Shown: positions 37,001-45,554, counted from the first letter of the stretch. The stretch: DNA of 64,000 bases from Shinella zoogloeoides (GCF_022682305.1 NZ_CP093529.1:1-64000), one strand, 5' to 3'. Notes: generated from the sequence alone by a model not told the origin. Numbers and translations are program-made.

Positions 37001-40000
37001 GCCGGGTTCAGGGCGGCGATCTGGGCCGTGGTGAGTGAGGCGATGACGGCGGGCGACAGGCCGCGGATGGCCTGCGAGGTGATCATCGCCATGTCCCGCG
37101 CGGTGAAGGTCGCGATGTCATCGGCGCCGAGTTCGGCGATCTGCTCGGATTTCAGTGCGCCGACCTGTACGCTGGTCAGCGCCTCGGCCTGGCTGGTGGT
37201 GAGCGTGGCAAGCTGCTGCGAGGTGAAGCCGGTGATGCTGCCGGCGTTCAGCGCGGCGATCTGCGCGGCCGTGAGCGCGGCGATCTTGTCCGTGCCGAAG
37301 GCGGGAATCTGGCCGGAGGTGAGCGCGCTCATCTGGCGGACGGTGAGTGCGGCGGCCTGGCTCGTGCCGAGGGCGGCGATCTGGCCGGAGGTGAGGCCGG
37401 CGATGCCGGATGCGCTGAGCGCGGCGATCTGCTGCGTTGTCAGCCCTGCGACGTCGCTCGCCTTCAGGGCTGCGACCTGCTTGGAGGAGAGGGCCGCGAC
37501 CTGCTGCGTCGTCATGGCGGCGAGCTGGTCCGGGGTGAGGACGCCGATCTGGTCGGTGCGCAGTCCGCCGACCGCCGACGGGCTGAGAGCACCGATCTGC
37601 GCGGGGGAAAGGGCCTTGAGGTCGTCGTCGAGCGCGGCGGCCTGCGTCGCCGTCAGGGCCTTGAGCTGGGTGGTGGAGAGCTGGCTGACCTGCAGCGAGC
37701 TTAGCGCTTCGATCTGGCCCGGTGTCAGCCCGGCGAAGGTGCCGGTGGCAAGGGCTGCGATCTGGTCGGAGGTGAGTGAAGCGAAGAGATGCGGCGAGAG
37801 GCCGGAAACCGCACCCTTGTTCAGGGCGGCGATCTGCGCGGTGGAAAGGGCGGGCATGTCGCGCGCCTCGAGGCCGGCGATCTGCGTGGAGGTGAGGGCG
37901 GCGATCTGCGCGGTGGTGAGGGCGGCGATCTGCGCCGTGGACAGTGCCTCGATCTGGTCGGCCGTCATGGCGGCCAGTGTGGCGCGGTTGAGCGCCGTGG
38001 TCTGGGTTGGCGACAGTCCGGCGAGTGCATCGCCGCTGATGCCCTTGACGGCCCGGTTGCCGATGGCGGCGACATCCGCCGTCGAGAAGGTCGCGAGGTC
38101 GGCCGCGCTGAGGGCGGCGAGCTGGGTGGAGGAAAGCGCCGAAACCTGCGCGGGCGTCAGCGCCTCGATCTGCGCCGTGGACAGCGCCTCGATCTGGTCC
38201 GGCGTCAGGCCGCCGATGCCGGTCGCGCCGATGGCCGCGATCTGCGCCGTCGTCAGCGATGCGAGGAAGGCCGGATCCAGCGAGGCGATCTGCCGGGGCG
38301 TGAGGCTGCGGATCTGCGTGCTGGTGAAGGCGGCGATCTGGTCGGGCGAAAGTTCGGAAAGCGAAAGGCTGTCGAGGCCCGCCATCGCCTGGGTGCCGAT
38401 CGCGGCGAGGTCGTCGGAGGAGAAGGTCGCGATGCCCTCCGGTCCGAGGGCGAGAAGCTGCCGTGCGTTCATCACGCGGACCTGGCTAGGCGTCAGCGCC
38501 TCGATCTGGTCGGTGCCGAGCACGTCTAGCTGGCCGGTGGAGAGGCCGGCGACCACGCTCGGGCTGAGCGCGGCGATCTGCTCGGGTGTCAGCGCTGCGA
38601 TGACGGAGGTGGGCAGGCCCGCGACGGCCTTGCTGCTGAGGGCGGCGATATGCGCCGTCGAGAAGCCCGAGAGCGCATCGGAGTTCATGGCCGAAAGCTG
38701 CGCGGAGGTAAGCGCGGCGATCTGCTTGAGCGACAGCGCCTCGATCTGCTCCGGACTCATCGCGCGGATCTGCGCGGCGCCGAGGCCGGGGAGCGTGGCC
38801 GTGGCGATGGCGGCGATCTGCTCGGAGGAAAGTTCCGCAATGGCGTCGCTGCGCAGACCCACGATGGCCTTGGCGGTGAGGGCGGCGATATCGGCGGTAG
38901 AGAAGGTCGCGAGCGCCTCGCCCGACAGCGCGGCGAGATGCGCGGCGCTGAGGGCCTTGACCTGGGTTGGGGTGAAGGCTTCGACCTGTTCGGCGTCGAG
39001 CGCGGCGATCTGCGTGGATTTGAGGGCGGCGATCTGGGCGACGCCGAGGGCGAGGATCTGGTCGGTAGAGAGAGCGGCCATCGCGTCGGAGCCGAGGCCC
39101 GACAGCGCGGCGGTCTGGATCGCGGCGATATCCGCCTTGGAGAAGCGCTTGAGCGCCTCGGGATCGATTGCGGCGATCTGCTTGGCGGTGAGCGCGCGCG
39201 TCTGGAGCGGCGTGAAGGCTTCGATCTGCTCCTCGCTCATCGACGCGATCTGCGCCGTGGTCAGTCCGGCTATCGCCCCGACGCTGAGCGCGGCGATCTG
39301 CGTCGTGGTCATCCCCGAAATCGCGTCTGTGGTAAGGCCCGAGAGCGCGTTGGCCGACAGCGCGGCGATCTTCGCGGGCGTCATCGCCGTGATGTCGTCC
39401 TCGTCGAATGCGCCGATCTGCTGGGCGGTGAAGCCCCTGAGCTGTATCTGCGAGAAGGCCTCGATCTGGGTAAGCGTCAGCGCGTCGATCTGCTCCGACG
39501 TCAGCCCCTTGACGGCGCTGCTGGAGAGCGCGGCGATCTGGCTGGTGGAAAGCAGTTCGATCGTGTCGGTGCTGAGGGCGGCGACCTGCCGTGCGTCGAG
39601 CGCGGCGATCTGCACGGTCCTCAGGGCGCCCGCCTGTTCGTCGGACAGTCCGGCGATGGCGGCGGTGCCTAGTCCCTTGAGGCCGGCGGTCGAAAGGGCG
39701 GCGATGCTGGCGCTGGAAAGTTCCGCGATGTCGTCGGTGCCGAAGGTGGCGACCTGTGCGGCGGTGAGGACGGCGATCTGCGCGGGCTTCAGGCTGGCGA
39801 TCTGCTCGGGGCTGAGCGCGCTCATCTGCGCGACGGTCAGGCCGGGCAGCGCCTGCAGGCTGAGCGCTCCAAGCTGTTCGACGGACAGGCCGGCGATCGT
39901 CTCCGTGCTTAGGCCGGATATGGCCTTTGCGGAAAGCGCGGCGAGGTCGTCGAGCGAGAAGAGGGCGATATCGCCCGCGCTCATGGCAGCGAGCTGCGCG

Positions 40001-40782
40001 GCGGTGAGCGCCTTGGACTGTGCGGGTGTCAGGGCCTCGATCTGCCCGTCCTCAAGGGCGACGACCTGCCGCGGCAACAGGCCGGTGATCGCGCTGGTGC
40101 TGAGCGCGGCGATCTGCCCCGTCGAGAAAGCCATGACGGCCTCGTCGCTGAGCGCGGAAATCTGCGCGGGCTTGAGCAGCGCGACCTGAGCGGTGGTCAG
40201 CGCGCGGATCTGGTCCGAGGTGAGGCCGGCGACCTGGGAGGCGGTGAGGCCGGCAATGGCGAGCGGGCTCATTGCGGCGAACTGCTCGCTGGAAAGGGCC
40301 GCGAGTGCCTCGTTGCCAAGCCCCTGCACGCCCTTGTAGCTGATTGCCGCCATGTCCTCGGCCGAGAAGGTCTGGAGGTCCTCGATGTCGAGGGCGGCAA
40401 GCTGGGCCGCGCTCAATGCCTGGACCTGCGAGGCCGTCAGCGCCTCGGCCTGGGTGGAGGAGAGCGTGTTGATCTGCTTGGTGGTCAGCGCGGCGATCTG
40501 CCCGGACGTCAGGCCCTCGATCTGGCCAGTCGTGTAACGGTTGAGTGCGCCGATCTGGTCGAGCGACAGGCCGACGATGGCGCTTTGCGTAATGGCGCGG
40601 AGCTGGCTGGCGCTGAGGATTTCGATGTCCTGTTCCTCCAGCGCGGCGATCTGCCGCGAGGAGAAGGCGCCGATCTGGCTCGAGGAAAGCGAGGCCACGT
40701 CTTCCGTCGACCAAGCCCTGATCGCATCCGTCGAGAGCTGCCGGATCTGGCTGGGGCTGAGCGTGGAAACGATCGACGTCAT
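33997..40782 (-). CDS. giant octapeptide-repeat protein (2261 residues), function unknown
   Basis: After a 7-residue lead (MTSIVST) almost the whole protein is a tandem array of 8-residue units with consensus L-[ST]-x-x-Q-[IV]-A-A, about 277 copies, rich in Ala, Leu, Ser, Thr, Ile and Gln and without any Cys I could find. Variant units [FI]-S-x-x-D-[IM]-A-x and L-S-x-x-A-[IV]-x-G recur in fixed order, giving a higher period near 80 residues. The array ends near residue 2220; a non-repetitive tail of about 40 residues, rich in Gly, Pro, Glu and Ser, ends DIAALISSYLEI. No N-terminal signal peptide is seen, so an uncleaved C-terminal type I secretion signal is possible but unproven. ATG 40782 follows AGGA; an upstream in-frame ATG (40827) lacks this. 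Regular Leu/Ile spacing suggests a solenoid. No family recognised. Confidence 0.85.
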   Translation of the reverse strand: MTSIVSTLSPSQIRQLSTDAIRAWSTEDVASLSSSQIGAFSSRQIAALEEQDIEILSASQLRAITQSAIVGLSLDQIGALNRYTTGQIEGLTSGQIAALTTKQINTLSSTQAEALTASQVQALSAAQLAALDIEDLQTFSAEDMAAISYKGVQGLGNEALAALSSEQFAAMSPLAIAGLTASQVAGLTSDQIRALTTAQVALLKPAQISALSDEAVMAFSTGQIAALSTSAITGLLPRQVVALEDGQIEALTPAQSKALTAAQLAAMSAGDIALFSLDDLAALSAKAISGLSTETIAGLSVEQLGALSLQALPGLTVAQMSALSPEQIASLKPAQIAVLTAAQVATFGTDDIAELSSASIAALSTAGLKGLGTAAIAGLSDEQAGALRTVQIAALDARQVAALSTDTIELLSTSQIAALSSSAVKGLTSEQIDALTLTQIEAFSQIQLRGFTAQQIGAFDEDDITAMTPAKIAALSANALSGLTTDAISGMTTTQIAALSVGAIAGLTTAQIASMSEEQIEAFTPLQTRALTAKQIAAIDPEALKRFSKADIAAIQTAALSGLGSDAMAALSTDQILALGVAQIAALKSTQIAALDAEQVEAFTPTQVKALSAAHLAALSGEALATFSTADIAALTAKAIVGLRSDAIAELSSEQIAAIATATLPGLGAAQIRAMSPEQIEALSLKQIAALTSAQLSAMNSDALSGFSTAHIAALSSKAVAGLPTSVIAALTPEQIAALSPSVVAGLSTGQLDVLGTDQIEALTPSQVRVMNARQLLALGPEGIATFSSDDLAAIGTQAMAGLDSLSLSELSPDQIAAFTSTQIRSLTPRQIASLDPAFLASLTTAQIAAIGATGIGGLTPDQIEALSTAQIEALTPAQVSALSSTQLAALSAADLATFSTADVAAIGNRAVKGISGDALAGLSPTQTTALNRATLAAMTADQIEALSTAQIAALTTAQIAALTSTQIAGLEARDMPALSTAQIAALNKGAVSGLSPHLFASLTSDQIAALATGTFAGLTPGQIEALSSLQVSQLSTTQLKALTATQAAALDDDLKALSPAQIGALSPSAVGGLRTDQIGVLTPDQLAAMTTQQVAALSSKQVAALKASDVAGLTTQQIAALSASGIAGLTSGQIAALGTSQAAALTVRQMSALTSGQIPAFGTDKIAALTAAQIAALNAGSITGFTSQQLATLTTSQAEALTSVQVGALKSEQIAELGADDIATFTARDMAMITSQAIRGLSPAVIASLTTAQIAALNPAAVGAMTTQQIAALSTAQAEALNAGQIAALTSDQIAALGPDDLATFSLPEMSAITSGAISGLSSDAIAALTTTQIARLSSAGVTGLTSSQIAALSTAQAEALTTAQIGALNAAQIAAFSSADIATFAPREIAAIRADAITGLSTATVSSLSTAQVAALSTAAINGLEPRQVAAFTSEQIDSLRPEQMRALNARQIAILGPDYIATLSPEQVAALNAATIAALSPEQIAAFTSAQAEALTPTQVAALGSRQIAALDAGRIATFSSADMAAISADAVPGLTSAMLAALSTAQVAALGAAGISGMTSDQVAALSSAQVGALTTTQLAALGSRQVAALGTEDIAALSPAQIAALGPAGVSGLTGTQIAGLTAAQAEALTSTQIAALNSAQIAALSADNLETFTTAEIAAISSRALAGLPTAAIAAFTPGQIAAINAAGLTGAQIDALSSTQFEALTTLQMAAFGSAQIAALGTDDIAALSPRQIAALSTDGVHALGTDQVAALSTAQAEALTPAQVGALSSRQIAALSADDLALFSTADIAAIGSRAVTGLTTGMIASLTTAQIAALSTAGISGLSSEQITALNADQVEALTATQIGAFTSRQMAAFDAGDIALFSTADIAAISSVAMPGLSETILAGFSPEQLEALSPSGVSGMTTGQIAALAPGQIASFSTAQVNALTSKQVAALAVADIAALTPRQIAALSASGLAGLTGAQAAGLTFEQAEALGTGQIAALTAAALGGFSSEALDTFSKDKLAAIGPAAIKGLPPSYVATLTVAEIAALGTGAIAGLSSAQVAALSTEQVEAFSLAQIAALTMPGTSGLTTAQMQTISTDELAAMSATAIKGLSSSVIAALPTESVAALTNDQLAALTYGQMGAMSVSQVAALSTGQVGALTATQAAALGADDLGAFSVEHILALSPNAIGGLGTAALAGLTNEQANAFTPSQLAAMTSSQIAALPRGPGVTGFAFSPTGTGDTESVTEEPPAASDPQSDIAALISSYLEI
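34110..40760 (-). repeat. 24-bp tandem repeat array (about 277 units) with a 240-bp higher-order period
   Basis: The DNA encoding the octapeptides repeats every 24 bp, with degenerate third positions and a recurring core such as gcggcgatctg on the plus strand. Nearly identical blocks reappear at 240-bp intervals, for example around 36681-36740 and 36921-36980. A few units break phase: a 3-residue insertion in LNRYTTGQIEG near the N-terminus, shortened units elsewhere. All changes keep frame, showing selection on the protein. Confidence 0.9.
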
Positions 40783-40933
40783 GGGCAAAGTCCTGCAAAA
40801 AACAAACGGATGAACACACAAATCCATAGTCTGGCAGCTTGCTCGATACAGGTGCGAGCTTGCCTGAGCCTGTAGGTGTGTTCCCGTCTGCGGACTTGCA
40901 CGCGGGCCGTGTATTCAGCCCATGAAGCCGGCG

Positions 40934-41293
40934 TCAGACGCCGCCGGCGACCATGGTGTAGATCTTTCGGGTGCGCTCGTGGATCGTCCATTCGCCGCGC
41001 CAGCCGTGCGGCAGCACGAACATCTCGCCCGCGCCGATATCCCGGCTCGTGCCGTCGCCGTTGTGCAGCGTCACGCGGCCGGCGAGCAGGTGGCAGATCT
41101 CGGCGATCTTCGTGCGGTCGGCGGTGAAGCGGCCGGGCGTGCACTCCCAGATGCCGGTCTCCATCTTGCCGTCGGGGCTGGTCCACAGCACGGTCGCCGC
41201 CTCCTGCTGGTCGCCCTCGATGGAGGTGGGCTTGGGCGCGAAGGCGCCGATGTCGCGGCTGAGGAGATCGCCGAAGTTCTCGACATGGATCAT
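40934..41293 (-). CDS. cupin domain protein (DUF861-like)
   Basis: A 119-residue single-domain cupin. The core MKMETGIWECTPG-like stretch (here GKMETGIWECTPGRFTADRT), then HLLAGRVTLHNGDGTSRDIG and AGEMFVLPHGWRGEWTIHER, match the DUF861/(S)-ureidoglycine-type small cupin pattern in which the second motif ends in W-hydrophobic. It follows the PuuB-like oxidase on the same strand after 20 bp; this oxidase-cupin pair is common in alpha-proteobacterial amine catabolism. Role probably small-molecule isomerase or sensor, not known. Confidence 0.8.
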   Translation of the reverse strand: MIHVENFGDLLSRDIGAFAPKPTSIEGDQQEAATVLWTSPDGKMETGIWECTPGRFTADRTKIAEICHLLAGRVTLHNGDGTSRDIGAGEMFVLPHGWRGEWTIHERTRKIYTMVAGGV

Positions 41294-41313
41294 GGTTCTG
41301 TTTCCTGGATTTT

Positions 41314-42699
41314 TCAGTGGCCGGTGATGCTGTCGGCGATGGCCGCGAGCTTGGAGGTGTGCGGCAGGCCGGCGAATTCACGCTCGTCGGCGATGCGGTA
41401 GAGCTGGTACATGGAATGGACGCCGAGCCAGCGGAACGGCTCCGGCTCCCATTTGCGCACCGTGCGGTTGACCCAGGGAAGGCGGGTCAGCTCGGTGTCG
41501 CGGCCGAGCACGAGATCGGTGAGCGTGCGGCCGGCGAGATTGGATGAGGAGACGCCGAGGCCGACATAGCCGCCGGCCCAGCCGATGCCCGTCGCCCGGT
41601 CGAAGCCGGCCGTCGTGCACCAGTCGCGCGGAACGCCGAGCACGCCGCACCAGGCATGGTCGATCTTCAGCGACTTCGTCTGCGGCAGGAGGCGGGTGAG
41701 GATGGCGTGCAGCGCGTCGATGGTCGCCTGCTGCGTCTGTCCGTTGATGTCGGTCTTCGAGCCGAAGCGGTAGGGCACGCCGCGCCCGCCCATGGTGATG
41801 CGTCCCTCCCGGGTGCGCTGGGCGTAGCAGTAGGCGTGCGCCGCATCGCCGAGCAGCTCATGGCCCTGCCAGCCGATCTCGTCCCAGAGCGCGGCGGGAA
41901 GCGGCTCGGTGACGATCTGCGCGCTGTTGAGCGGCAGCCAGGTGCGCTCCTCGCCGGGAAAGCCGGCCGTGAAACCTTCCGTCGCGCGAATGATGACGGG
42001 CGCGCGAACGGTGCCGCGGTCGGTCGTGACGCGGCCCTTCTCGAAGCCCGTCACGGACGTGCCCTCGAAGATCGCGACGCCGAGGCTCTCCACCACGCGC
42101 GCAAGGCCGCGCACCAGCTTGGCCGGCTGCACGCGCGCGGTATCGCGTATGACGAAGGCGCCCTTGATATCGGCGATGCGGATGCGCTTCGCGGCGTCTT
42201 CGGCGGAAAGCATCTCGATGCGCTCGGCCGGCATCTGCCAGTCGAGATAGAACTGGTATTCCTCGCGGGCGCGGTCGAGCTGCGGCTGGTTGGTGGCGAC
42301 GGTGATGTTGTCGGCGCGGACGATGTCGGCGTCGATGCCCTCGGCCTCGGTGACGCGGATCACCTCGTCCACGGTGCCGGCCATGGCGCGCTGCATGCCG
42401 ACCACCGCCTCGCGGCTGGAGGATTTGAGGTATTTTTCCCGCGACCAGCCGAAGCCGCCCGAAAGCCAGCCGCCATTGCGCCCGGACGCGCCGAAGCCGG
42501 CGAATTCCCGCTCGACGACGACGATGTCGAGCGCCGGATTGGCCTTCTTCAGGTAATAGGCGGTCCAAAGGCCCGTATAGCCGGCGCCGATGATGCAGAT
42601 ATCGGCGTTGCGGTCGCCAGGAAGGGGAGGCCGCTTCTGCGGAATGCCGCCGATATCGGCGTACCAGAAGGAGATGTTGCCGTTGGTCTTGACGTCCAT
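41314..42699 (-). CDS. FAD-dependent amine oxidoreductase (PuuB/gamma-glutamylputrescine oxidase-like)
   Basis: A 461-residue DAO-family oxidase. The N-terminal flavin motif ADICIIGAGYTGLWTAYYL (near residue 32), the follow-up FGASGRNGGWLSGGF near 70, and the C-terminal GWAGGYVGLGVSSSNLAGRT near 378 match PuuB-type enzymes. These oxidise gamma-glutamylputrescine or similar amines to the aldehyde. The rest of the puu pathway is not in the window, so the true substrate may be another amine. First gene of a two-gene operon with the cupin; divergent from adenine deaminase. Confidence 0.85.
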   Translation of the reverse strand: MDVKTNGNISFWYADIGGIPQKRPPLPGDRNADICIIGAGYTGLWTAYYLKKANPALDIVVVEREFAGFGASGRNGGWLSGGFGWSREKYLKSSSREAVVGMQRAMAGTVDEVIRVTEAEGIDADIVRADNITVATNQPQLDRAREEYQFYLDWQMPAERIEMLSAEDAAKRIRIADIKGAFVIRDTARVQPAKLVRGLARVVESLGVAIFEGTSVTGFEKGRVTTDRGTVRAPVIIRATEGFTAGFPGEERTWLPLNSAQIVTEPLPAALWDEIGWQGHELLGDAAHAYCYAQRTREGRITMGGRGVPYRFGSKTDINGQTQQATIDALHAILTRLLPQTKSLKIDHAWCGVLGVPRDWCTTAGFDRATGIGWAGGYVGLGVSSSNLAGRTLTDLVLGRDTELTRLPWVNRTVRKWEPEPFRWLGVHSMYQLYRIADEREFAGLPHTSKLAAIADSITGH

Positions 42700-42902
42700 G
42701 GGAGGGACTCCTTTTCCAAGGGGATATTGGGCGGCGGCCGCCTTGGCAACGGGAATTGCGGAACTGTGGCTTCGGCTGATCTCGAAAAGCGTACGATATG
42801 CGCGAAAAATACTGCTTTTCGGAAGCGGTTCAATCGCGTTCTATCGCCGCCAAGAGGAGCGGGGGCATGAAGCGCCGCCGCGACCGACCGGAGGAAAAAA
42901 TC
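42700..42902. promoter_or_regulatory. divergent spacer between oxidase and adenine deaminase
   Basis: The 203-bp spacer holds an imperfectly placed inverted repeat, cgaaaagc (42783-42790) and gcttttcg (42814-42821), 23 bp apart, which could be a regulator site or a loose stem. No convincing promoter hexamers stand out. Confidence 0.3.
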
Positions 42903-44630
42903 ATGAATGCCGAAGAAACAGTACACTACGACAAGGTTCGTGCGATCTACGCGATCCTGCAGGGAGAGCGCGAGGCGGATCTTCTCCTGAAGAACCTGAA
43001 CATCCTGGATGTGCATGGCGAGACGGTCTACCAGGGTTCGATCCTGGTCTACGACAAGCGTATCGTCGCGCTGAACCCGGACGAGAGCGTGGTGAAGGTG
43101 AAGGAGGTGTTCGACGGCAAGGGGCTTTACGCCATCCCCGGCCTGATCGACGCCCATATCCACTTCGAATCCCAGCTCGCCCATCCGACCGCGCTCGCCG
43201 AGGCCATGGTGCCCTGCGGCACGACGACGATCTATTCCGAATGCCTAGACCTCTTGAGCGCAGCCGGCGAGGAGGGCGTGGAAGCGGCCGAGAACCTCTT
43301 CCGCGACCACGACAAGCTGCCCTACCGCCTCTATGCCTTCGCCCCGGGCAAGAAGGTCTCGGCGGCGGTGACGAACCGGGTGCTCGACATGGAGCCGGTG
43401 ATCGGTCTCGGCGAGTTCGAGCACTTCACCTATTCGTCGGGCAATGACGACGACTTCCGCAAGGCCGCCTGGGTGCGCGCGCGCGGCGGCTTCATGAACG
43501 GCCACTGGGGCGTCACGGCACTTTCCGACATGGTGCTGAACTACCTGCCGGCCATCGGCTGCTCGAACAACCACGACGTCTGGAACGAGAAGGACATCGA
43601 GAAGAGCATCCGCTACGGCTTCCCGACCCATATCAAGTTCGGCGTGGGCAGCGCGGAGGTGATCAAGGTGCTGTTGCGCGCCATCGTCGACCGCAAGTGG
43701 CCGACGGACAATTTCATGCTGTGCACGGACAATATCTCCGTCGAGCGGCTGCTGACGCAGGGGCATATGGACTGGATCATCTCGCTGTGTGCCGAGATGG
43801 GCATCAACCCGATCCATGCGATCAAGATGGCGACGCTGAACACGGCGCGGTCCTTCCACATGGAGGACAGGATCGGCTCGCTGACGCCGGGCCGCTTCGC
43901 CGACATCGTGCTGACGGACAGCCTGTCGAAGATCAACCCGCTCTATGTGTTCAAGGATGGGGAGCTTGTGGCGAAGGACCGCAAGATCCTGAAGAACGCC
44001 GCGATCGACTATTCGGGCATGTGCAAGAAGGGCGTTCCGGGTCTGAACGATCTGACGCCCGACCAGCTCGACATCGTGCCGCTGGAGGTGTCGGAGGACG
44101 GCAAGAGCGCGAAGGTGTATCTGTTCGACGTCTATGGCCGTGGCCATGCGAAGTTCTACCAGGAGGTCTGGGTTCCGCTGAAAGACGGCCGGATCGTTCC
44201 GGAGGTGGACGGCGTGAAGTACAGCCGTCTTTCGGTGGTGCAGCGCTATGCGGAGGGCCAGCGTCACATCGTCAACGGCCTGTTCAAGGGCGTCTCGCTC
44301 GACCGTGGTGCTGTCGCGACGTTCTGGCCCGCGCCGAAGCCGTATTTCGTGATCGTGGGCGAGGAGAGCGCGGAGATGTGCCATTGCGTCAAGCAGGTGG
44401 ACAGCCATGCGGGGGCCTGCATCGTGACGGACGGTGGGGTGGAGAAGGCGGCGCTGCCGCTGGAGATCTACGGGGTGATGGCGAACATGACGGTGTCGGA
44501 GCTGACGGCGGCGGCAAGTTCCATCGACGCGGCGCTCGAAGACCTCGGCAACCGCAACGAGGGCGAACCCGTCGTCAACAAGCTCCTCTCCCTCTTCATC
44601 TCCCTCCACAGGTTCAGGCTCATGCACTGA
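42903..44630 (+). CDS. adenine deaminase
   Basis: A 575-residue amidohydrolase. It has an N-terminal beta part, then the metal motif IPGLIDAHIHFES near residue 80, GTTTIYSECLD near 107, NGHWGVTALSDMVLNYLPAI near 198, later NFMLCTDNISVERLLTQGHM (catalytic Asp) near 276, LTPGRFADIVLTD near 329, and the C-terminal deaminase domain. This matches bacterial adenine deaminase, which converts adenine to hypoxanthine and ammonia in purine salvage. ATG 42903 follows GGAGG and is preferred over in-frame upstream codons at 42798 and 42867. The membrane protein gene at 44786 may be in the same operon. Confidence 0.9.
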   Translation: MNAEETVHYDKVRAIYAILQGEREADLLLKNLNILDVHGETVYQGSILVYDKRIVALNPDESVVKVKEVFDGKGLYAIPGLIDAHIHFESQLAHPTALAEAMVPCGTTTIYSECLDLLSAAGEEGVEAAENLFRDHDKLPYRLYAFAPGKKVSAAVTNRVLDMEPVIGLGEFEHFTYSSGNDDDFRKAAWVRARGGFMNGHWGVTALSDMVLNYLPAIGCSNNHDVWNEKDIEKSIRYGFPTHIKFGVGSAEVIKVLLRAIVDRKWPTDNFMLCTDNISVERLLTQGHMDWIISLCAEMGINPIHAIKMATLNTARSFHMEDRIGSLTPGRFADIVLTDSLSKINPLYVFKDGELVAKDRKILKNAAIDYSGMCKKGVPGLNDLTPDQLDIVPLEVSEDGKSAKVYLFDVYGRGHAKFYQEVWVPLKDGRIVPEVDGVKYSRLSVVQRYAEGQRHIVNGLFKGVSLDRGAVATFWPAPKPYFVIVGEESAEMCHCVKQVDSHAGACIVTDGGVEKAALPLEIYGVMANMTVSELTAAASSIDAALEDLGNRNEGEPVVNKLLSLFISLHRFRLMH

Positions 44631-44644
44631 GCGGTGTGGAGGAC

Positions 44645-44670
44645 CCGGCGGGCGCTCCAGCGCCTGCCGG
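44645..44670 (+). terminator. GC-rich stem-loop after adenine deaminase
   Basis: Arms ccggcgggcgct (44645-44656) and agcgcctgccgg (44659-44670) pair with one mismatch; no T-run follows. May slow or partly end transcription before the membrane protein gene. Confidence 0.4.
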
Positions 44671-44785
44671 ACCGGAAATAGCGTATTGACCGGGAGGTGG
44701 AGTTCCCGGACATGCGCGAAACGAATTATGCTGCGGAAGGCCGGGAGTGACGGGTGGCCCCGCACAATGCCATCGGGAGGAAATC

Positions 44786-45496
44786 ATGGCACATCATGCG
44801 GCGGAAGCCGAAATCGTCGACACCGGCAGCCTGACCCGGCGCTGGATCATGTACGTCCTGGGGATCTATATCCTGACCTTCGGCGTCAGCCTTGCCATCC
44901 GCGCCGGCGTCGGCATCTCGCCGCAGAGCAGCCTGACGCGCACCATGACGCTGGTCTATACGCCGCTCAGCCAGGGCACCTATAACTTCATGCTCGAACT
45001 GATCATGCTCGGGCTGACCTATCTGGTGTTGCCGAAGGACTTCAAGCTGAAGAACTTCGCCTCCCTGATCCCGGCCTTCGTGCTGGCGGTGTTCCTCGAC
45101 CTCAACCTCAAGCTCACCGAGTTCATCGTGCTGGAGGAATACGCCCTGCGCGTCGCGCTGCTGGTCTTCGCGGACGCTGCGCTCGCCTTCGGCCTCTTCC
45201 TGATGATCCGCGCCAATCTCGTGCTGATGCCCATCGACATGTTCGTCAACACGATTTTCAAGCGCACCGGCTGGAAGTGGGGCAACATCAAGACGGGCTT
45301 CGACTGCACGCTGCTTGTCACCTCGGCGCTGATTGGCCTCGCCTTCCTCGGAGAGATCAAGTTCATCCGCGAGGGCACGATCCTCAACGCCATCCTCGTC
45401 GGCCAGTACATCCGCCTCTATTTCTTCCTGTACAGGAAGATGAGCGCGAAGAAGGATGTCGCCGGCGCCGGCAAGCTCGAGACGGTTGCAAGCTGA
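44786..45496 (+). CDS. DUF6198/YczE-like multi-span membrane protein
   Basis: A 236-residue protein with about five hydrophobic helices. The N-terminal segment WIMYVLGIYILTFGVSLAIR and the following GVGISPQSSL resemble the YczE/YitT-like DUF6198 group of uncharacterised membrane proteins. No transport motif that would give a substrate is visible. It lies downstream of adenine deaminase in the same direction, so it could be a purine- or base-related transporter, but this is context only. A strong terminator follows 24 bp after the stop. Confidence 0.7.
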   Translation: MAHHAAEAEIVDTGSLTRRWIMYVLGIYILTFGVSLAIRAGVGISPQSSLTRTMTLVYTPLSQGTYNFMLELIMLGLTYLVLPKDFKLKNFASLIPAFVLAVFLDLNLKLTEFIVLEEYALRVALLVFADAALAFGLFLMIRANLVLMPIDMFVNTIFKRTGWKWGNIKTGFDCTLLVTSALIGLAFLGEIKFIREGTILNAILVGQYIRLYFFLYRKMSAKKDVAGAGKLETVAS

Positions 45497-45520
45497 CGGC
45501 GGAATTTTCAGGAAAGCCAG

Positions 45521-45553
45521 CGGGGCGCCCTTCGAGGCGCCCCGTTTCGTTTG
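45521..45553. terminator. intrinsic terminator, bidirectional in form
   Basis: Stem cggggcgcc (45521-45529)/ggcgccccg (45536-45544), loop cttcga, then tttcgtttg. It serves the DUF6198 gene and lies just beyond the stop of the convergent MHS transporter. Confidence 0.8.
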
Positions 45554-45554
45554 T

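Noticed and set aside
36413..40189. A 1258-codon open frame on the plus strand
   Set aside because: It lies antisense to the octapeptide-repeat gene. A stop-free opposite frame is expected when one 24-bp unit without antisense stops is repeated many times; it has no ribosome-binding site or recognisable domain. The minus-strand gene has a good start, tail and consensus unit.
34110..40760. Dense tandem repeat as a possible CRISPR array
   Set aside because: The period is 24 bp with no spacers, phase is in codons, and the repeats vary at third positions. It is a protein-coding repeat.
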